Positions 41,009-48,678 of a stretch of DNA of 64,000 nt are shown in pieces (position 1 is the stretch's first letter; the number at the start of each line of letters is the position of its first letter). The notes under the pieces are model-generated. The model saw only the letters and a program-made list of their open reading frames with translations, did no database searches and was not told the origin of the DNA. The stretch is from Phytomonas francai. Its lineage: Eukaryota > Euglenozoa > Kinetoplastea > Trypanosomatida > Trypanosomatidae. The position numbers and the translations under genes are program-made. Location of the stretch: the NCBI GenBank assembly GCA_001766655.1, contig MJCC01000001.1, positions 1,509,220-1,573,219 of the forward strand, written 5' to 3'.

Positions 41009-41758
41009 ATGCTTCCTCAGCCTAAACTAAGGAAAACGCCGTTCCTGCAATTCCGTGCGGGTAAAATGACTTACAAAAACGGAACTGTGCTCGCTGATAA
41101 ACGCAAAGGATACTTATCATTTATAGACGACGGAGCGGATGTGGTTGATTTGATATGGTCATGTGAAGGATCCGATACAGATGTGTCCCTTCATTTGAAA
41201 AAAGGTGAGGTTGAGGTGCAGTTTCTTGAAAAATGCACAACCGGGAGAGTTTTGCTTTTTAAAATTGGGAAAAGTACTAATCAAGGCCTTCATTTCTTTT
41301 GGCTTCAAGATAAGTCAACTGAAAAAGATAATTTCTACCTCGAAAATATTAAGGCTGCGTTAAACCCTAAAAAAGATGGTTCATCAACGGGCCTGAGGAC
41401 AATTCAGCTAGCTGAGCTGCAAAGACTTATTTCATCAATTTCATCGAACTCTAATGATGTTTCACTGAAAAAATTAATGCAGTCAACAAAAATTACCGAG
41501 GCTCTTCGAGAGGAACCGGACTTCTACTATGATCGTATTAAAGCACATCTCCCCGAGGGTGAAACTTGGGATCCCAAGGATATACAAAAGGAACTACAAA
41601 ATTTTCATATTACCAAGGCATTAAGCAATCTTGAAGAAACCCTTAAAGATCCCCAAGCCTATAGGGCGCTATGCCGGGAAAATAATTTACCAGCGAACGG
41701 GATGGGTGTTCTTGGATTCCTGAATGAGATTATTGAGTCGATAAAGAAGTCAAACTAG
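41009..41758 (+). CDS. RPN13: Proteasome ubiquitin receptor RPN13/ADRM1
   Basis: The 249-aa protein has an N-terminal Pru (PH-like ubiquitin receptor) domain at about residues 8-115: FLQFRAGKMTY, the LIWSCEGSD-type strand, RVLLFKIGKST and the signature HFFWLQDKSTEKDNFYLENI. A Ser/Asn-rich linker follows. A C-terminal helical DEUBAD-type domain (about 135-247: LREEPDFYYDRIKAHLPEG, then a helical end) completes it; in other eukaryotes this region binds and activates the deubiquitinase UCH37. RPN13 docks on RPN2 at the 26S proteasome lid/base and binds ubiquitin chains. Length is shorter than human ADRM1 (about 400 aa) because of the short linker. Confidence 0.9.
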   Translation: MLPQPKLRKTPFLQFRAGKMTYKNGTVLADKRKGYLSFIDDGADVVDLIWSCEGSDTDVSLHLKKGEVEVQFLEKCTTGRVLLFKIGKSTNQGLHFFWLQDKSTEKDNFYLENIKAALNPKKDGSSTGLRTIQLAELQRLISSISSNSNDVSLKKLMQSTKITEALREEPDFYYDRIKAHLPEGETWDPKDIQKELQNFHITKALSNLEETLKDPQAYRALCRENNLPANGMGVLGFLNEIIESIKKSN

Positions 41759-41949
41759 AAGAAAATTAACGCAGTGCATCTTTTTTTCAAAATACTGTTC
41801 TTCATGAAAGCCGGTAAAGGATTTATACATTTCTATTTCCGAACTTAACGATAATATAGTTTTAGAAAATGCTTTTGATTCATCAAATTAAACTTTTAAA
41901 AAACCTTTTTCCCCATTTTAAAAAAGACCAACTTTCATTAGAATTAGTT

Positions 41950-41969
41950 GCTTATTTCCCTACTTCAAG
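41950..41969 (+). promoter_or_regulatory. Trans-splice acceptor upstream of the 208-aa gene
   Basis: A pyrimidine tract (ttatttccctacttc) ends in AG at 41968-41969, five bases before the ATG at 41975. This rules out the TTG at 41948 as a start. Confidence 0.6.
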
Positions 41970-41974
41970 CAAAA

Positions 41975-42601
41975 ATGAGGAAAAGTTTCAAATTTCAACA
42001 AGGCTTTCTTCCAGAAATGCATCGATATGCAAAATCTACTTTCCATGAAGGAACACATCGACAGTCTCCTGGTGACTCAACACCTTGGCGGGATACTTCC
42101 TCTCCGATTAATAGGCTTCGCGCATGGTGGTTAGCTCCCATGGCTAAGGGTAGTGTTATTGCTGCTTGGTGCATAACAGTCGCGTTTGGTACATATTGCT
42201 TCAGCATACAAGAGGATGCAAAGGGAACCTATTTACTTAATAATGTACTTATGCGCAGTTTGCATGATGAAATTCAGCGGGCGGATGCTAATCAGCAAAG
42301 AGTCTCTGAACTTGAGGAAGCTATAAACCAATACCTCGAGCGAAAAGATGAAAAGAAAAGGTCTTCTAGATTAAATCAATCCAAGGTGTCTAGTGAGGAA
42401 GAAGCTAAAGGGTTGATCAATTATGAACTTCAACTTTCTAGAGAGAAATATCGAGGCGATCGAATCCATGAGCGTAATCAGCATTTGGTTGAGGAAATCT
42501 CGAAATTACGACAGGAGCTATCGCAATCAAATGAGGAAAATAATTTATTGCTTCAAGAGATTGCTAGGTTGAAGAAGTTTGCCGAGAAACTAAGTCAATA
42601 G
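41975..42601 (+). CDS. Single-span membrane protein with long coiled coil (208 aa)
   Basis: From ATG 41975 (MRKSFKFQQGF), the N-terminal 55 residues are basic and could be a mitochondrial or matrix-facing segment. A span follows at about residues 57-80 (AKGSVIAAWCITVAFGTYCF). Residues about 90-205 are a charged coiled coil ending QEIARLKKFAEKLSQ. The design suits a tail-anchored tether or a subunit of a membrane complex. I recognise no family. A polypyrimidine-AG lies 5 bases upstream, which supports the start. Confidence 0.82.
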   Translation: MRKSFKFQQGFLPEMHRYAKSTFHEGTHRQSPGDSTPWRDTSSPINRLRAWWLAPMAKGSVIAAWCITVAFGTYCFSIQEDAKGTYLLNNVLMRSLHDEIQRADANQQRVSELEEAINQYLERKDEKKRSSRLNQSKVSSEEEAKGLINYELQLSREKYRGDRIHERNQHLVEEISKLRQELSQSNEENNLLLQEIARLKKFAEKLSQ

Positions 42602-42874
42602 GCATCAAGGGCTAAAGTGTTGTGTTTTTCGTTCTCGTATCGCTGCTCTTCGGAGAATATTTTTCCGCGTACATATCATACATGCATATTTAATGTTTAG
42701 GGATTCACGAATGAGTTCATGGCGCTTGAAAATAGACGTGTATTTTTCCCTGGTGTTTTATCTTCTGGTTTTATTATATATGTAACAATTCATATATACG
42801 TTCGATTCTTTTTATCTCTTCGATATTGGTAGACTAATTGAATATATCATAGCCAGATTCAGGGATTTTGGAAA

Positions 42875-44500
42875 ATGTCAGATTTTAGAAGCGAGATACA
42901 ACAGCTTGCACGGGCTTATCAGTACAGGTTGCACCCTTTTGCTCTAAAAAGGCTTTCTGAGTTTCTGAAAGGACTCGACTGCGATGGGGAGACTTCACGA
43001 TCTCTTTTACGGGACCTTTTTGTCCTCCTCAAGAAAAAGTGCGTCGAAGACCGCTTTATTGACCAACTCAAAATAGATTCCGTTATAAACACACAGATGA
43101 ATATGATTAAAGGTACCATCGACAAAGGTACTACCTCATCTGTACAAATAGTTCCGCCCGAGAATATACCAAGGCTTATTGTTGATGAAACCACTGGTCA
43201 GGTGAAAGCAATTCAGAGTACAATTGAAGGCAACCGACTCACTGTAATGAGGCAGCGTTATTTAATGACCTATCATCGATGCCTTCGAAGCGGCATTTAC
43301 CGCAGCGACTTGAAGCAGCGCCTCGTTAGCGAAGAGCTCTTACCACTAGTTCCGACAACAGCTTTAGAGGGAATAGCCCCTGATTTACAAATTGCCGTAC
43401 TTGGTTTGATTCGGAAACAAGGGCAGGATATATTTCTGGAGGATTTAAATGGGCAGGTTAAACTGGATCAATTTCATTGTAGTAATTTAAATGCGCACCA
43501 TTTTATCTGTAGTGGTTTTTTTGTGGTAGTGACGGGTTTCTACAACCATGGCCTACTCGTTAGTGGTATTAGCTTACCTCCCCCCGAGAAGCGCGGGCTA
43601 ACGCGCGCGCTCCTCCCACCTTCGCTGGATTATTTTGGGCTCGCACCGCCAAACCTGGAGCAGGCGATAGCGTCGGAGAAGACCTCGTACCGCTCTGTGA
43701 TTCTTTTTCTTGCGCATGTTTTCTTGGATCGACCAACGACAATGACGCAGCTTGTTTATTTCTTTGAAAAGATGCAAGAACGTGGGGAGCAAGATCTTTT
43801 AGAAACCACCTTTGTTTTCATCGGTAATTTCACTTCCACGCCTCTCTCTTACGGAGACGTTTCTCATCTGTTTAATGCGGCCAATGGAGAGGAAACTTTT
43901 TACCATTTGCTTGAAAATTTAGCAACTTGCATAGCCTCTTCTGCGCCTACAGCTGCACAACACAGCCAGTTTGTCTTTATTCCTGGCCCTACCGACTTGA
44001 CCGCACTTCAGGGCTTTTTACCACAACACCCTCTTACGAAAAGCGCTACCAAAGTGTTGCGAAGCAAATTGAAGAAAGTTACTTTAGCACCCAACCCCTG
44101 CCGTATCCGTTTTTTCACGCATGAAATAGTCGTCTCACGGCGGGACTACCTCCGCGCATTTCATGATGGTGAACGATGCTTTGATTGGGAACAATATCGC
44201 CGAAATGTAAGGAACGACGAGGAAGAGCCACAGGCTACTTCATTTGAGCGAATTTCTAAAACGGTAATAGACGAAGGGCACTTGGCTCTTGGCTTGGAGG
44301 AATCCGTGCTCTGGAAGCTCGACGACGCTTTAAGGTTGTCTGTTCTTCCACATACACTTATCTTATGCGATTCGACCATGCAATGGGAGTGCTATTACAA
44401 GGACGTTCACGTAGTCAATCCAGGGTCCTTTTCGGTGAATACTACCTTCTTGTGGTATACACCTACCGACGGTGAGTGTATTCTGAGTAATCTGAAGTGA
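42875..44500 (+). CDS. POLE2: DNA polymerase epsilon subunit B (DPB2/POLE2)
   Basis: The 541-aa protein matches the B-subunit of DNA polymerase epsilon. A helical N-terminal domain (residues 1-75, RLHPFALKRLSEFL) is followed by an OB-fold region (VKLDQF, then FFVVVTGFYNHGLLVSG). The calcineurin-like phosphoesterase domain, catalytically inactive in this family, comes next: FLAHVFLDRPTTMTQL, FVFIGNFTS, FVFIPGPTDLTA, and PCRIRFFTHEIVVSRRDYLR. The subunit stabilises the polymerase and links it to the CMG helicase at replication origins. Length is close to human POLE2 (527 aa). The final segment GSFSVNTTFLWYTP agrees with the family end, where a conserved NPGSF motif precedes the last strand. Confidence 0.95.
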   Translation: MSDFRSEIQQLARAYQYRLHPFALKRLSEFLKGLDCDGETSRSLLRDLFVLLKKKCVEDRFIDQLKIDSVINTQMNMIKGTIDKGTTSSVQIVPPENIPRLIVDETTGQVKAIQSTIEGNRLTVMRQRYLMTYHRCLRSGIYRSDLKQRLVSEELLPLVPTTALEGIAPDLQIAVLGLIRKQGQDIFLEDLNGQVKLDQFHCSNLNAHHFICSGFFVVVTGFYNHGLLVSGISLPPPEKRGLTRALLPPSLDYFGLAPPNLEQAIASEKTSYRSVILFLAHVFLDRPTTMTQLVYFFEKMQERGEQDLLETTFVFIGNFTSTPLSYGDVSHLFNAANGEETFYHLLENLATCIASSAPTAAQHSQFVFIPGPTDLTALQGFLPQHPLTKSATKVLRSKLKKVTLAPNPCRIRFFTHEIVVSRRDYLRAFHDGERCFDWEQYRRNVRNDEEEPQATSFERISKTVIDEGHLALGLEESVLWKLDDALRLSVLPHTLILCDSTMQWECYYKDVHVVNPGSFSVNTTFLWYTPTDGECILSNLK

Positions 44501-44740
44501 AATTTTCGAAGCGAGTGTTGCGGCTTAGTAATTCATGTACAAAAAATCATACAGTCACCTTGGGAATAAACATAGAATGCCTCATATATATATATATATA
44601 TATATATATGTATAGATTATAGAACTCAACATATTTGCTTTACACTGTTGAAAATCGACTAAATAGTTCTCGTCGTGTGAACCGAATCTTATCGGTTTTT
44701 TTTCTCCTTTTGCGAATTGCCGATGCATTTCATAACTTTA

Positions 44741-44767
44741 AATTCCTCTTTCGCCCATTGCTTTCAG
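44741..44767 (+). promoter_or_regulatory. Trans-splice acceptor that sets the DTWD1 start
   Basis: A pyrimidine-rich tract (cctctttcgcccattgctttc) ends in AG at 44766-44767, 15 bases before the ATG at 44783. The earlier in-frame ATG (44723) lies upstream of this AG and would be removed from the mature mRNA. Confidence 0.6.
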
Positions 44768-44782
44768 ACTAGTCGGTGTCCA

Positions 44783-45643
44783 ATGAAGCGTCCCCGCGCC
44801 GTCTACAACGACTCCGCCAGCGAGCGTCTGGCGAAGGTGCAGGACTTTATCCGAAATTTGCGCTTTTCCGTTCCCTTGTACCGTTTACGCCAGCAAAGCG
44901 CGCGTCATGCGTGCCCGAAGTGCAAAAAGAGGCGTTTATTCTACTGCTATGACTGTCTGACGGTCACGCATCCGGAAAGCCACCCCCCCCCCCTTTCCCT
45001 CCCGCTCAACGTCTACGCCATCCTGCACGCCGGCGAGCTGCGCTCGAAGAGCACCAGCATCGCGGCCTCCACGATCTCGCCGGATCTGCATATCGTCGAG
45101 TACCCGGCGATCCCCGCCAATTTGGCGCCGGAGAACACCCTAGTGCTCTACCCTAGCAGCGATAGCATCGAACTCGAGGCCGTGGAGCACCTCGAACGGT
45201 ACACGAACGTCGTCTTTGTGGAAAGCACTTGGCAGAAAAGTAAATCCATTGCGCAAGACAGTCGTCTGAAGGATTTTAAGCGTGTGCGGATAAAAGCACA
45301 GTCGTCCTTGTTTTGGCGTTATCAAAACAATGACCCAACGTATCTGGCGACCGTAGAGGCGATTTACTACACCCTTCGTGAGTACGTGATACAAATGAAC
45401 AAACAAAAAGCGGCAAAATCGAAACCCAGCGACTTTGTCCCCGGTGATGATGAAAACTATTACTCTGGCGAAGTTGATGATCTTTTGTTTTACTACATAA
45501 ATCAGTACATTGGAGTACAGCAGCGGTACTCTAGCGGCAATTCACCGCTGAAATATACGGATCGCCATTTTAAAGGGTACATTCTTGAGAAAGCAAGTTG
45601 GGACGCACTCATTGCACCTCCAAATGGTGAATCCACTAATTGA
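44783..45643 (+). CDS. DTWD1: DTW-domain protein, tRNA-uridine aminocarboxypropyltransferase 1 homologue
   Basis: From ATG 44783 the protein has 286 aa (MKRPRAVYNDS). It contains a zinc-ribbon-like CPKC..RRLFYCYDC, then the DTW fold: LPLNVYAILH, LVLYPSSDSIEL, FVESTWQKSKSI, and the C-terminal FWRYQNNDPTYLATVEAIYY. DTWD1 transfers the 3-amino-3-carboxypropyl group of SAM to a uridine of tRNA (acp3U20 in other eukaryotes). The named DTW motif reads ESTW here, close to the DSTW form I know from DTWD1 proteins. An in-frame run of 11 C (44983-44993) encodes part of HPPPL. The 5' half is GC-rich. Confidence 0.9.
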   Translation: MKRPRAVYNDSASERLAKVQDFIRNLRFSVPLYRLRQQSARHACPKCKKRRLFYCYDCLTVTHPESHPPPLSLPLNVYAILHAGELRSKSTSIAASTISPDLHIVEYPAIPANLAPENTLVLYPSSDSIELEAVEHLERYTNVVFVESTWQKSKSIAQDSRLKDFKRVRIKAQSSLFWRYQNNDPTYLATVEAIYYTLREYVIQMNKQKAAKSKPSDFVPGDDENYYSGEVDDLLFYYINQYIGVQQRYSSGNSPLKYTDRHFKGYILEKASWDALIAPPNGESTN

Positions 45644-45840
45644 AATATCTAATTCTTTGATTTATTTATTTCGCTGACGAGTAAATATCAACCCTTTATA
45701 AATTCGACCCTCAATATAAATGCTATTGTGACGGCATGCTAAAGACGCTATCTTTCTTTTTATCTCTCTTTGTGCCTATTATTATTTTCTCCTTCTTATT
45801 GTGTCACCCGAGAAAGGATTACACGCTATTCCGGCAAAGC

Positions 45841-45857
45841 CCCCCCCCCCTCCTTAG
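45841..45857 (+). promoter_or_regulatory. Trans-splice acceptor with C11 run before trypanin
   Basis: A run of C residues (45840-45850) followed by TCCTTAG ends in AG at 45856-45857, leaving a 6-base leader before the ATG at 45864. Pyrimidine tracts extend far upstream (45750-45800). Confidence 0.6.
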
Positions 45858-45863
45858 GCCTCC

Positions 45864-47258
45864 ATGCCTCCCAAGGCAGAAGTTAGGAAGAGCGGGAAGA
45901 CGAGGTCGAGGAGCATCGGCGCGGCCTCGGCGAAGAGGGCGTCCTCGGTGAAGTTGGCGAAGGCGGACGGGGCGGGCGATGAGGTGCCGGTGGACGGCCA
46001 GGCGATTTGGCTTGCCACCGACGCCCTGCAGAAGACAAAGGGGATGCGGAACTACTTCCAGCTGGAGCGCGATCGCATCGCCGCGTTCTGGGATATCTCG
46101 AAAAAGCAGCTGGATGATGTCAAGGAACAGCTTCGGGAGAAGGACCAGGAGAGGTTGACGATGACGGATCGACACGAAGTTGAGAAGAAGATCTTTGAGC
46201 AGAAGATACGGCACCTGCTGTACGAAAACCAGCTTCTGTTGTCCTCCTCTCGAGAGGAGGCCGAGCGCGCGTTAGTCGCAAAGCAGGAAGAGTATCGTCA
46301 AATAGAAAGTAATGCGCTGCGAGATGTAAAAGATGTGAAGCTGCTCAATCGGGAAATGGAGGTCCGTCAAATGGAGCAGCGAATGGCATTGGTGGCGCAG
46401 CAAGATAAAGAAATCTCGGAACAACAGGCTAGATTCGAGCATGAGTGCAAAAAAGCTCATCTGAAATACGAGCAAATGCTTAAATCCCTTCGAGAAGAAA
46501 TGGATCACACTAGGATCGATGAAATTCGGCAACTGGAAAAACGAAAAGAACAGCACGTCGCTGAGCTACGCGAGATTCACGATCGAACATTCAAGGAGGT
46601 CAAGGATTATTTTCGAGAGATCACCTCCAACAATTTAGAAACCATACGCGCGCTGAAGGATGAGGTGTTTGCCCGGAAGCGGACCGAGGCGCACAACGAA
46701 AAGGCAATGCATGAGGTCGCTCATCGCAATAAAAAGCTGACGGTGCCTTTTGTCGAGTTGCAGCGTCGAAAGAAGGAGCTGGAGGCTGCGCTGGTGAACT
46801 ACAACGTGGATAAGGAAAAATTGCTGGTTCTGAAGGCGAAAACGAAGGAGACGGACCAAGAGCTCGAGAAGCTTTCCTGGGAGAACGAGGTGCTAAGCCA
46901 GCGGTATGCAAAGCTTGTCGAAGACAGGGATATCATTCTCAAAAAATACAATCAGATGATTCAGGACATTCAGAAGAAGTCAACGTTTCGCCGAGTTCTG
47001 CTGCAGAAGAAATTAGAAGTTGTTCAATCTCAACTCGAGGGCAGAGATGCGAAGCTCACTGACCTTCTGAAAAGGGCCAATTTGAGTGAGGAGGATATTC
47101 GGAGACTGGGGGAAAAGGTTCACGACCTCGTATCTGAAAAAGAAAAGGCCATAGAAAACCTTGAGCACCTCTTGAAGCGCATGGCAGAGCGCCACGAGAA
47201 CATTAGGAGTAACTATGAGGCTTACTTGGAGAATAATGCCGCTTCCGTATGCGCATAA
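45864..47258 (+). CDS. DRC4: Trypanin (DRC4/GAS8), nexin-dynein regulatory complex subunit
   Basis: The 464-aa protein is almost all coiled coil, with a basic Ala/Lys/Ser-rich head (1-45). Family segments include the ELERDRIAAFWDISKKQL-like block at residues 66-85 (here LERDRIAAFWDISKKQLDD), KIFEQKIRHLLYE, LREIHDRTFKEVKDYF-type helix, and the C-terminal LEVVQSQLEGRDAKLTDLLKRA. Trypanin/DRC4 is part of the base of the nexin-dynein regulatory complex, which links outer doublets and controls dynein and flagellar beating; in T. brucei loss disturbs motility. Length (464) matches the family (450-480). It lies between DTWD1 and EBP2. Confidence 0.96.
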   Translation: MPPKAEVRKSGKTRSRSIGAASAKRASSVKLAKADGAGDEVPVDGQAIWLATDALQKTKGMRNYFQLERDRIAAFWDISKKQLDDVKEQLREKDQERLTMTDRHEVEKKIFEQKIRHLLYENQLLLSSSREEAERALVAKQEEYRQIESNALRDVKDVKLLNREMEVRQMEQRMALVAQQDKEISEQQARFEHECKKAHLKYEQMLKSLREEMDHTRIDEIRQLEKRKEQHVAELREIHDRTFKEVKDYFREITSNNLETIRALKDEVFARKRTEAHNEKAMHEVAHRNKKLTVPFVELQRRKKELEAALVNYNVDKEKLLVLKAKTKETDQELEKLSWENEVLSQRYAKLVEDRDIILKKYNQMIQDIQKKSTFRRVLLQKKLEVVQSQLEGRDAKLTDLLKRANLSEEDIRRLGEKVHDLVSEKEKAIENLEHLLKRMAERHENIRSNYEAYLENNAASVCA

Positions 47259-47542
47259 TATTAGGTTTATGATTCGAATGCGAACATTTGATAGAATAAG
47301 ATATCGAGTGTTTGGATGTAAATTTACTGATCACTGTACAGATATATCATTTTTTTTTGTCTTTCAAAACAAAAAGAATTCTATATTCCAACGGCGCTTT
47401 CGAAATGTGCTTTTAATTCCACTGAAGTGTCTTTATTTTCTATTTCCCTCTTTTCTTTGACTGCTTGAAAAGTGTTAAATTGAATAGAAGAAAGAGGAAC
47501 TAAGATCAACACCGACATCTTTCCTCTCCCGTTGTGAAGGAG

Positions 47543-48310
47543 ATGGGTATCTATGATCTAGTAATGAAGAAAAAGGAGCGACTTAAGACCGCTCGCTCCG
47601 CGAAGAAAGCGGAATACTCAGAGGAGGAGGAGGATGTGTCCATCGACTTAGAGCGGGAGGATGAATCCGATGCCTCAGAATCCAACGACTCTGGAGCTGG
47701 CTCAGTGGAGGAGCCTGTTGATGACGCTACGAAGGAGGCGAAGCCCAAGGGAGTGGAAATAGCTGAGCCCGCAGCATGGGTGGAACGTATGGTGCTTACC
47801 TCGACCCGTTCTTTGCCGTCAGATTTGAGTGCCGACGATGATCCCAAGCGCGAGGAGGCCTTTATCCAGCAAACCCTTCTTTCAGTTATCCAGGGTATCT
47901 CCCTTTTGGAACGTGCTAACGTTCCGTGGAAGCGCCCAGATGATTATTACGCGGAGATGTACAAGGATGATGCTCACATGAATAACGTGCGCCGAGCAAT
48001 GGAGGCGACGAAGGCCCGAATCGAAGCGCAAGCCCACCGGCGTGCGATGAAGGACCAGAAGAAGTACGGGAAGGAGATCCAGGCAGAGGTGCTCCGTCAG
48101 AGAGCGAAGCACAAGCGGGATATGCAGGAGCGTCTAAGTAACTGGAAGAAAAAGAAGGGAGGCGATGAAGCCATGCGGGATATTTTAAACAATGATGACG
48201 ACGACGGGGAAGGTCCTTCTAAGCGCCGCAAGAATGAGCCGCGCCGGCGAAATTTAAAACCCGGTGGAAAGAGCAAAAGACCTGGAAAGAATGCTCGCCA
48301 TCGTCGTTGA
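47543..48310 (+). CDS. EBP2: rRNA-processing protein EBP2
   Basis: The real ATG is at 47543; a GTG nine bases upstream is not a start. The 255-aa protein has an acidic Ser-rich head (residues 20-60) and a core with DDPKREEAFIQQTLLSVIQG, SLLERANVPWKRPDDYYAEM and KDDAHMNNVRRAM. A KKYGKEIQ helix region follows, then a very basic tail (RRNLKPGGKSKRPGKNARHRR). These are the conserved features of EBP2/EBNA1BP2, a nucleolar factor needed for 27S pre-rRNA processing and 60S assembly. The leader looks very short, since an AG at 47538-47539 sits 3 bases before the start. Confidence 0.93.
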   Translation: MGIYDLVMKKKERLKTARSAKKAEYSEEEEDVSIDLEREDESDASESNDSGAGSVEEPVDDATKEAKPKGVEIAEPAAWVERMVLTSTRSLPSDLSADDDPKREEAFIQQTLLSVIQGISLLERANVPWKRPDDYYAEMYKDDAHMNNVRRAMEATKARIEAQAHRRAMKDQKKYGKEIQAEVLRQRAKHKRDMQERLSNWKKKKGGDEAMRDILNNDDDDGEGPSKRRKNEPRRRNLKPGGKSKRPGKNARHRR

Positions 48311-48678
48311 TGGCTTCTTCCCTAATATTTTAATTTATTGTTCCGCATTTCTAAGCACATTCACGCGTATAAACTGTCGAGGGATTAATATTATAAAAGG
48401 TAATTAGAATACGATTAAATGGGATATGTGGAACTCCTTTTTTTCTATTGACTAAATAAAGGAGCATAGACCCTCCGTATGCTCCAAAGGAAGCAACTAA
48501 GTATCTCGAGAACATTCTTTACTGCATCCCCACGCTCTTCTAAATGACGGTTAAATTTTCTTAATGATACTGGAATATCAAGAAGTGAAGTCTTTCAAAA
48601 AAAAAAAACATATCAATTTTGTAGCTTATAGGGAATTAGAGAAAGACATCAACAAAAGTCACAAACAATTTTAAGAAA
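48311..48678. other. Intergenic spacer
   Basis: The spacer is AT-rich and has an A10 run at about 48599-48608. No gene is seen. Confidence 0.55.
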
